The notes below the pieces were generated by a model. It was not told the origin of the DNA. It saw nothing but the letters and a program-made list of their open reading frames with translations, and searched no databases. Below are positions 53,226 to 61,100 of a stretch of 64,000 bases of DNA, piece by piece. The translations under genes were made by a program, and so were the position numbers. The DNA comes from Methylonatrum kenyense. Its GTDB lineage: Bacteria; Pseudomonadota; Gammaproteobacteria; Nitrococcales; Aquisalimonadaceae. Position 1 is the stretch's first letter. Each line of letters opens with the position of its first letter. Location of the stretch: the NCBI RefSeq assembly GCF_023195885.1, contig NZ_JALPKO010000009.1:62001-126000 (forward strand), given 5' to 3'.

Positions 53226-53717
53226 ATGTTTGTCACCCCACGCGGCGACTCCCGCTCGCCCCGCTGCTCGCGCGGGACAGCGCGCATGCTGGCGCTGCTG
53301 ACAGCCGGTTTCGGCCTCGGTCTGTTGGTCAGCGCCGGCCTGCCTGGCATCGACCGGCTGCTCGCACCTGAACGGTCGCCACCCCCGGAATCCACCCCTG
53401 ACAGCTCGTGGTCCGCGGTCCAGCATGCGCTGGACCAGGCGACATACGCCGAGGCTCGTGGGCTTTTGCTGCCGCTGGCAGAGGCCGGTCAGGCCAGGGC
53501 CCAGCGGCACCTCGCCCGGTTGCACCGTGATGGTCAGGGGGGCGTTCGCAGTCATGCCCAGGCCTATTACTGGTTTCAACGGGCGGCAGAGCAGGGTGAC
53601 GCCAGGGCGCAGCAGGCACTGGCCGGCCTTTACGCCCATGGCTACGGCGTTGATCGGGACCTGGCACGTGCCGCGTTCTGGTCGACACGGGCGCGACTTC
53701 AGGACGATTCCAGGTAA
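53226..53717 (+). CDS. Sel1-repeat membrane-anchored protein
   Basis: A 163-residue protein with a basic N-terminus, one hydrophobic anchor or signal (ARMLALLTAGFGLGLLVSAGL) and two to three Sel1-like repeats (AEAGQARAQRHLARLHRDGQ, AEQGDARAQQALAGLYAHGYGV). Sel1 repeats bind partner proteins. It opens the run of exported proteins that ends in the RHS gene, 51 bases before the TIG-repeat gene. GGGATGG precedes the ATG. Confidence 0.7.
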   Translation: MFVTPRGDSRSPRCSRGTARMLALLTAGFGLGLLVSAGLPGIDRLLAPERSPPPESTPDSSWSAVQHALDQATYAEARGLLLPLAEAGQARAQRHLARLHRDGQGGVRSHAQAYYWFQRAAEQGDARAQQALAGLYAHGYGVDRDLARAAFWSTRARLQDDSR

Positions 53718-53768
53718 TTTTCTCGGGGCGCGGCACGGAACGCCGCGGCCAAGGCCAATGAGGCATGG

Positions 53769-56708
53769 ATGCAGCGTCTGTCTTCAATCCTGCTGCTTTT
53801 CTGCGCGACCGCCCTGCTCACGGGGGTGGCGGCTGTTTCCGCCGGTCCGCTGCAACTGGACCATGATGCGGCGGGTCAACTGCTTCGTGTGGTGCCGGAA
53901 CACGGTCCGGGCCTTCTCTTCCGGCATGATCCGGCGGGCAACATCATCGCCGTTCTGCAGGAGCCCGGCGCAACCGCGCCGGAGGTCTCCGAGCAGACCG
54001 TGGATCGGCTGCGCTGCGGCCAGGCTACCGAGGTCACGCTTATTGGTGACGGACTCGAAGGCGCCCGTCCGGTTGCCGTGGATGACGGCCTGAGGTTCAC
54101 GGATGTTCGCCATCAGGACGGCGCACTGCGGTTCCGGATCCTGGCGGATTGTGATGGAGCTCCGGGAGAAACGGTGATACGCCTGCGGTCGGCCGGCGGC
54201 GAAGTCCTGCTGCCGCTGACCGTCGATCCGGCCCGCCCGGCTCTGATCGTCCGGCCCAGCCCGCTGGCAGTGGCGCCTGACGGTGGTGCCCGCGGTTTCG
54301 AGATGGTCCTGTCCCATGCCGACACGCGGCGCCATGACGTGGTTCTGTCGATTCCCGCCGCCGATATTGCCGACCTTGAGTCGGCCGCCCTGCTCAGCTT
54401 CCAGCCCGGGGAGACGCGCGCCTTCGGGGTGGTCCGGGGTAAGGTGCCGGGCAGTACCGTGCTCACTCTGAAGGCCGAGGGCCTGGGTGCCGTGTCTGTG
54501 CCGTTACTGGTTACCGAGTCCGCGGTCGGCGTGAACACGCTGCTGGCGCCACCGTTGGGGCTGGCGTGGCCCGTGGAGGAGCGTGAGCCCCGGAGCCTGA
54601 CAATTACCCTGCACCATGGGCTGGGGGTTGCCTCAGGCCGTGGCTTGCTCTCGGTCACGCCCTCAGTGCTGAACCGTGACGCCGGCGAGCAGACCGTGCA
54701 GATAGCGATGCAGGGCATGGGCGAGATCACCGGGCAGTCCGTGCAACCCGGGGACGGTCTTGAGATCGTCGATAGCCGCCGTTCGCAGCCGGACACCCTG
54801 GAGCTGAGGATTCGCGTCGAAAGCGCTGCCACCCCCGGTCTGCGGCGACTGCGGATTGCCGACGAACACGGCGTGGCCCCGGCGCTGCGGCCGGGCGCCG
54901 ACCGCCTTTTGGTGGCCCACGGCCATCCGCTGCTTCATTCGGTGAGCCCCAACCGCCTCCGTCTCGGCGCCAGCGGCGCCCTGTTGACGCTGCGGGGCGA
55001 GTACCTGGACGACGCCCTCGCCGTGACCGCGAATCCGCCGGCGGGGATCGAACTCGGTGCGCCTACGGTCACCGAATCCGGGAAGCGGGTACAGGTGCTG
55101 GTCTCGGTCGCCCCTGATGCCGCGGCCGGCCCCCGTCAACTCCGCGTGCGGACACCCGCTGCCGAGACAGATGGCGCGGCCTCCCCCGGCAATACGTTGC
55201 ATCTGGTCACCGAGCTGGGGCCCGCCGTGGACACGCTGAGCGCACCGGCGCTCGGTATCCAGTCCGCCGGCGACGGTGACCCAGGCGCGGACAGCCCGTT
55301 CGCGCGGGGGCTTGCGGGTCGCAGCATTGGCGTTGTCGCCGGATCGCACCTGCTGGCCGTTGATCCGGACGTCATCGTCCCCGGCCGGGAGCAGCGGCTG
55401 ACGCTCGCGGGGCGGGGTTTTCACGCCGGCCATTCCCCCTATCTGGATTCGGATCAGGGTGTCCTCGAGCTGGAAATTGGCAATATCGCCGCCGACGGCT
55501 CCTCTGCCGAACTGCATGTCAGGCTGGAGGACGACGCCAGGCTCGGCGTGCGCCGTCTGCGGATTGCCGATGGCCACGGCAAGGTTCTACCGCCAGCGAG
55601 CCCCGGCGCTGATGTCCTGCGCATCACGCCGGCCGGCGCGCGTATCGATTCGGTCTCGCCGTTGCATCTGCCGCGCGGGACTGCCAGCGAGGTCACGGTG
55701 CGCGGCGAGCGGCTGCAGGATGCCCGGGCAATCACGCTGCAGCCAGACGGCGGTGTGACCGCCGAGGCAGGCCGCGTTGCCGAGGATGGGCGGGTTCTGC
55801 GATTCCGCCTGGCGGTTTCCGCGGATGCCGACCCGGGACCACGCCGATTGCAGGTCGAGACCCTGGCCGGCAGCGCCGAACCGGCCTCGGCCGCCAGCAA
55901 CACCGTGTATATCACCGAACACGATGAGCAGCCGCGGCTGGCGCTGAACGACGCCCTGCTCGGCATCTACCGGGTGGCCCGGTCTGCTGATGACGATGCG
56001 GCTGTCGCCGTCACCTACCGGGGTCTTCCGCTCGGTGTGCAATCGGCTCCTGGCGACGGGGAGTTTCCCGCGCGGCCATCATCGGGTCCGCTCGCCAACG
56101 CGGTGGGTGTGAGCAAGGCGCCTGTTCTGTCGGAGGTTGCGCCGGACGGGCTTGCGCCCGATCGCACCGCCACCGTGACCGCGACCGGGCAGTCACTGGA
56201 TCGCGTTTCGTCAATCAGTGTCGTGCCGGCGGACGGCATCATCGTTGAGGGCCTTTCCGCCCATGCAGATGGCAAGGCCCTGGATATGGAAGTGACGGTG
56301 GAGGCGAGTGCCGCGGCCGGGATGCGTCGACTGCTGCTGAAAATCGGAGACGGTGTCACCGTTCCGGCGGAGCTGCTGGCGGACCGGATCCTGATCGGTC
56401 CGGGCACACCGCGAATCGATTCGGTCAGTCCGATACTCGGCGGCGGCGGTGACGCCGGGACATTGCTGATCCGTGGTGAGGGACTGCAGATGGTCGCCGG
56501 GGTTCGGGCCATCGGCGAGCCGGGTCTGAGCCTCGGCGCGTTCTGGAGCAGCAAGGCGGACGGCACCGAGCTGAGCGTGAGCTACGCCATCGATCCGGAG
56601 GCGCCACCGGGCCAGCGGACGATACAAGTCCTGGTCCCTGGTGACCGGTCGAGTGCCGACGCCTCGCCCGCTAACACGTTCACGGTCTACGACGAGGTTC
56701 CCGACTAG
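53769..56708 (+). CDS. Large exported TIG/Ig-like repeat protein with YD-type N-terminus
   Basis: A 979-residue protein with a signal peptide (residues 1-25, ending VSA). Residues 26-65 carry two YD/RHS-like units (LQLDHDAAGQLLRVV; FRHDPAGNIIAVLQ). The rest is a series of beta-sandwich repeats, each with a strand pattern near IDSVSPLHLPRGTASEVTVRGERLQDARAIT and a linker (RRLRIADGHGKVLPPASPGAD), seen at least three times. These resemble IPT/TIG domains found in cell-surface proteins. The function is unknown. The protein is probably surface-exposed or periplasmic and co-expressed with the RHS protein downstream. Confidence 0.65.
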   Translation: MQRLSSILLLFCATALLTGVAAVSAGPLQLDHDAAGQLLRVVPEHGPGLLFRHDPAGNIIAVLQEPGATAPEVSEQTVDRLRCGQATEVTLIGDGLEGARPVAVDDGLRFTDVRHQDGALRFRILADCDGAPGETVIRLRSAGGEVLLPLTVDPARPALIVRPSPLAVAPDGGARGFEMVLSHADTRRHDVVLSIPAADIADLESAALLSFQPGETRAFGVVRGKVPGSTVLTLKAEGLGAVSVPLLVTESAVGVNTLLAPPLGLAWPVEEREPRSLTITLHHGLGVASGRGLLSVTPSVLNRDAGEQTVQIAMQGMGEITGQSVQPGDGLEIVDSRRSQPDTLELRIRVESAATPGLRRLRIADEHGVAPALRPGADRLLVAHGHPLLHSVSPNRLRLGASGALLTLRGEYLDDALAVTANPPAGIELGAPTVTESGKRVQVLVSVAPDAAAGPRQLRVRTPAAETDGAASPGNTLHLVTELGPAVDTLSAPALGIQSAGDGDPGADSPFARGLAGRSIGVVAGSHLLAVDPDVIVPGREQRLTLAGRGFHAGHSPYLDSDQGVLELEIGNIAADGSSAELHVRLEDDARLGVRRLRIADGHGKVLPPASPGADVLRITPAGARIDSVSPLHLPRGTASEVTVRGERLQDARAITLQPDGGVTAEAGRVAEDGRVLRFRLAVSADADPGPRRLQVETLAGSAEPASAASNTVYITEHDEQPRLALNDALLGIYRVARSADDDAAVAVTYRGLPLGVQSAPGDGEFPARPSSGPLANAVGVSKAPVLSEVAPDGLAPDRTATVTATGQSLDRVSSISVVPADGIIVEGLSAHADGKALDMEVTVEASAAAGMRRLLLKIGDGVTVPAELLADRILIGPGTPRIDSVSPILGGGGDAGTLLIRGEGLQMVAGVRAIGEPGLSLGAFWSSKADGTELSVSYAIDPEAPPGQRTIQVLVPGDRSSADASPANTFTVYDEVPD

Positions 56709-56734
56709 GAAAAGCCGGCCAGGGAGGGCCTGCC

Positions 56735-58180
56735 ATGACGACGCGACAGATGTATCTATTGACCGCCGGATTCGCGCTGCTGCTGGGCGGCGGAGAGGTT
56801 CACTCCGAGACCGGTTTCGACAGCGGCAGCACTGGCGCGGACGGCGCATTCACCCCCAGCGTGGATACCGAACTCGAATTGCCGGAGGACGGCATTTTCC
56901 ACTTCACCAACGTGGTCATCCCGGAAGGCGTCACGGTCCGCTTCGACGGCACCCGGCCCGTGACCATGCTCGCCAGCGGCGATGTGGAGATCGCCGGGAC
57001 CATTGACCTGAGCGGCAGTTGGTCACCGCCGGTGGGCGCCGCAGGGGACGGCAACGTCGGCGACGACGGCTTGCCCGGCTTCGCGGGGCCGGGCGGATTC
57101 GACGGTGGTCTTGGTGGCGAACCGGCCGCGAATCGCAGCGACCGTCCCGGCGGTGCCGGCATTGGTCCGGGAGGCGGCGGAGGCGGTGTCCACTCCAGTG
57201 GCCGCAAGCGCAGTGGTGCCGGTGGCAGTTTCGGGACGACCGGCAGCAGCGGTGTTGGCGTGACACCCGGCGAAACCTATGGGTCCGAGGTGTTGCTGCC
57301 GCTGATTGGTGGTTCCGGCGGTGGTGGCGGCGTCGGCGGGCCCGCGTTTCACGGATCAGGTGGCGGCGGTGGCGGCGGCGCGATTCTGATTGCCGCCAGC
57401 GGTACCGCGAGCATCACCGGTGCCGTGCTTGCGGTCGGTGGCAGTTCCGGCGATGTGGCGGGTTCCGGCATTGGCGGCGCCGGAGGCGGTGGCAGCGGTG
57501 GCGCCATCCGGATCGTGGCTGACCGCATCACCGGCAACGGCACGTTGCAGGCCACCGGCGGCATACCCGGCAGTTCTGTGGACTCGGGCACCACCAATCC
57601 GACTCGTTCTGGCAACGGCGGCGATGGCCGGATTCGGCTTGAGGCCAATGTCTTCGAGCGTACCGCAGCGACGGCGCCGGATTTCTCCTTCGGCGAACCA
57701 TCGGTGGTGTTTGTCCCCGGCCTGCCAGGGCTGCGGATCGAGAGCGTTGCCGGCATTCAGGCGCCGCCCTTGCCGACAGGCCGTGCCGACATCGTGCTGC
57801 CGGAGGATGCGGATGACACGGTCACCGTGGTGGTGGCCACCCGGGGGGTACCGGTCGGCAATACCGTCAGTCTGACCGTTACCCCGGCCAGTGGTGAGCC
57901 GGTGACCGTGGTCAGCCCGGCCCTCACCGGGGATACCGAAGCAGCCTCGGCCGAGGTCAGTATCACGCTTCCGGACGGCCCCAGCACATTGCTTGCCGAG
58001 ACCACCTACACGATCGTCGAGGAGGACCAGGAAGACTTCAGCGCCCTGACCGGCGGCGAACCGGTGGCGCGAGTACGGCTCCGGACCGGGCCCGAGCAGG
58101 GGGCGCGACTGACATTGATCACCACCGCGGGACGCGAGGTCCCCGTGCCAGCCCATGTGCCGCTGATGCCACGGAGTTAG
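56735..58180 (+). CDS. Glycine-rich exported protein
   Basis: A 481-residue protein with a signal peptide (MYLLTAGFALLLGGGEVHS). An N-terminal beta region (ELPEDGIFHFTNVVIPEGVTVRFDG) is followed by about 250 residues very rich in Gly, Ser and Ala, including GGSGGGGGVGG and GSGGGGGGGAILIA, like those of adhesive or elastic surface proteins. The C-terminal part (TGRADIVLPEDADDTVTVVVATRG) returns to a beta-rich fold. No known domain was assigned. It is 26 bases after the TIG-repeat gene (ribosome site AGGGAGG) and nine bases before the RHS gene. Confidence 0.6.
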   Translation: MTTRQMYLLTAGFALLLGGGEVHSETGFDSGSTGADGAFTPSVDTELELPEDGIFHFTNVVIPEGVTVRFDGTRPVTMLASGDVEIAGTIDLSGSWSPPVGAAGDGNVGDDGLPGFAGPGGFDGGLGGEPAANRSDRPGGAGIGPGGGGGGVHSSGRKRSGAGGSFGTTGSSGVGVTPGETYGSEVLLPLIGGSGGGGGVGGPAFHGSGGGGGGGAILIAASGTASITGAVLAVGGSSGDVAGSGIGGAGGGGSGGAIRIVADRITGNGTLQATGGIPGSSVDSGTTNPTRSGNGGDGRIRLEANVFERTAATAPDFSFGEPSVVFVPGLPGLRIESVAGIQAPPLPTGRADIVLPEDADDTVTVVVATRGVPVGNTVSLTVTPASGEPVTVVSPALTGDTEAASAEVSITLPDGPSTLLAETTYTIVEEDQEDFSALTGGEPVARVRLRTGPEQGARLTLITTAGREVPVPAHVPLMPRS

Positions 58181-58189
58181 GAGGCTGCC

Positions 58190-61100
58190 ATGGAACGCCA
58201 GGGACGGGCGGTCTGCGGCCTCGCCGGCATCCGACACTGCTTGTCGTTGCTGGTCGGGGCGATCCTGCTCAGCGGCTGCCTGGGCGGTGGTTCGGGAGAC
58301 GGCGAGGCCGAAGCCCCGGCAGATGATGTCGTCGTGTTCGATGCGGACCATTTACTGGTTGACCCGGTGACCCACCAGGGTCTGTTGTGGCAGGTCGGCG
58401 AAAAAAGCGTGACGGTGCTGGGTCATCGCGGTGAGGTTGTTGCCCGGCATGCCGTGGACGCGGGTGTCGCCGACGCCATAGCCGACGAGGACGCCGACGG
58501 CTTCCTTGTCCTGGACCAGGGTGGACAGCTGAAGCGGCTCGATGACCAGGGCCTGCGGCGCTCGGATCATGCCGGATCCGCCGATCACCAGGCGGCCTAT
58601 GCGTCACTGGAGGCGACCGGGCCCTACCTTGGCTTGCGGAGCGAATCCGGACTCAGGGTGTATGCCCGCGGCGCGGGCCTGCAGCAGCACCTTGCCATCG
58701 ACATGCCCTTCACGCATTACCGTCTGGTGCCCGAGTTCGACATGTTGCTGGTCGTGTTGTCGCCTCCTGGTTCCGACGGCAGCATCCTGCGGCATTTCAG
58801 CCTGAGCAGTGGAAAACCGGTACAGGACCTCGCGTTCCGGGAGCGTGTCACCGCGCTTGCGGCCGTTGCCGAGGAGGACCGCCTGCTGCTGGGCGTTGGT
58901 CACCGACTGCAGTTGCTGACCCTGAGTGATCTCGGCGAGGTGGACCAATGGGATACGGGGGCCGTGATCGGGCAAATCCTGTTTCAGCCGTTCACCGGCA
59001 CCGCAGTGCTGGTGCCTGAGGCGTCCGCGCCGGTTCGCCTGCTGGATCTGGCGGAGGGGCGTGTCGACGTGCTGGAAACCGCGAAGGCCGCTGAGGGAAT
59101 GGCTGCTCTCAACCTTCGACACAACGCCCTCTGGCAGATCGATGCAGAGGGAGTGCTCCGTCACACGCGCCTGCCGGCCCCGGCGCCCGCTTTCGATGAG
59201 ATTCGGCCGGACCGCGTGTCGCAGGCGGATGGTGCCATCAGGCTTGAGATGGACGGCGGACCATTCTTCGATGGCGCGCAACTGACAATCGGCGAACAGG
59301 AGTTCATGCCGGGCTGGCAGGACCATGCGCGCCTGTCCCTGGAACTGCCGGTGGACGAGCTGGATGTGATCGGCACGCAGGCCGTCCGAATCGGCAACCC
59401 CGGTCCGCTGGAGGCGCTGTCGAATGTGCTCAGCCTGATCGTCGAGGGGCTGGCTCCGAGGGTGGATGGCATCTCCCCATCGGCTGGGCCTGCCGGCTCG
59501 CTATTGCGAATACGTGGCGCGCGGTTCAGTGACAACCCGGCCGGTAATCAGGTCAGGATCGGCGGTGTCGCCGCCGTGGTCGCGGCGGCCTCCGCCAATG
59601 AACTTGAGGTGATCGTGCCGCTGCAGACCGCGGGTGGTGTGGTTCAGGTTACAACTGATGCCGGCACTGCCGAGAGCCCGGTCGCCTATTCCCTGCTGCA
59701 GCGGCAGGCGTTCCGGATCGCAGCCAGCGAGCAGCGTCTGGTGTTGCCGCAGTCCGGCTCGGCCAGCATCGTGCTGTCGCTGGAAAGCCTGGGCCTCGAT
59801 GACTACGACCTGCCCGTCGCACTACGGCTTTCCGGCCTGCCGGACGACCTCGGTGCATCGCTGCATCCGCGACAGTTGTCGCGAAACCGTGATGTCCATC
59901 TGCAATTGCACGGCGAGACGGCCGCGGGCGATTACACGATTCGCCTGCTTGCCGAGGGGGAATCTGAGGAAGGCCTGATTCGTGCGCAGATCACGCTGCA
60001 ACTGCAGGTCCTCGACCCGTCCCGGACCGCCGTGCTGGGCCGCGTGGTGCATGCGGATTCGGGTGTCGGGCTTGCGGGTGTCCGGGTCAGTCTCGGCGAT
60101 GCCACAAGCTATTCCGATGCCAGTGGCCACTATCTGTTCCTCGATCCGGAGGTCCGGGGCGAGCAGGTCGTGCTGATCGATGGCGATTTGCTGAATACCG
60201 AGTCGGAACACTATCCATCGCGGATTCCCTTGCCGGTCACGGTAGCCAGTGGACAGACCAGCCAGGTGTTGACCGCACATCTCGCGCCGGTTCAGGCCGA
60301 GGTGTTCACCCGGATTCGGTCCGGCGAGGCCGCCACCGTGACCGATCCCGCGATCCCGGGGTATGCGCTGAACATTCCGCAGGGCGCGACCATGATCGGC
60401 TGGGACGGCGAGCCGATCGATCGCATCAACGTGCGTCAGGTACACCCCGATCGTTTGCCGATTCGGCCGCTTCCCGAGGGGGTCACCACCAACAGCGTCT
60501 ACCTGTACTATTTCTTCCGCCCCGGCGGCGCCGAGCCCAGCGAGCCGATTCCGGTAACCATGCAGAACGACCTCGGCCTGCAGCCGGGCGAGACGGCCAC
60601 CATGTGGTACTACGATGAACTGCCGGAACCCGATCCGGAATCGAACCAGTGGCGGGTCATGGGCTCCGCGACCGTGAGTGCCGATGGTCAGCGCATCGTT
60701 TCGGACCCGGGTGTCGGTATTCCGCGTTTCTGCTGTGGCGCCTCGTTTGCCACACCCGATGACCCGCCGGAGATCGCGCCCGGCGGCGACGGCGATGATT
60801 GCCCGGGGCCGCGTGCCGGCAACCCGGTGGACCTGGCCTCCGGCAGCGGTTCGGTGCTGGCCGACCACGACCTGCGGGTCGGCGGTGATCCGGCCCTGGG
60901 CGTGCGCGTGCGCTACAGCTCGCTGTCGGACCGGGACGGGCCCTTCGGTCGCGGCACCTATTCCGATTTCGAATGGCGGCTGGAGCGGGGCGTCGCACAG
61001 GCCACGGTAACCTCACCGGATGGCGTGCGTTACAACCTGGTGCGACAGGACGACGGGCGCTACAGGCAGCAGGCCGGCCGCAGCGGCGGTTTCCGCATGG

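Noticed and set aside
57100-57700. Tandem DNA repeat or CRISPR-like array in the glycine-rich gene
   Set aside because: The repeats are GGT/GGC codon runs without constant spacing or conserved direct repeats.
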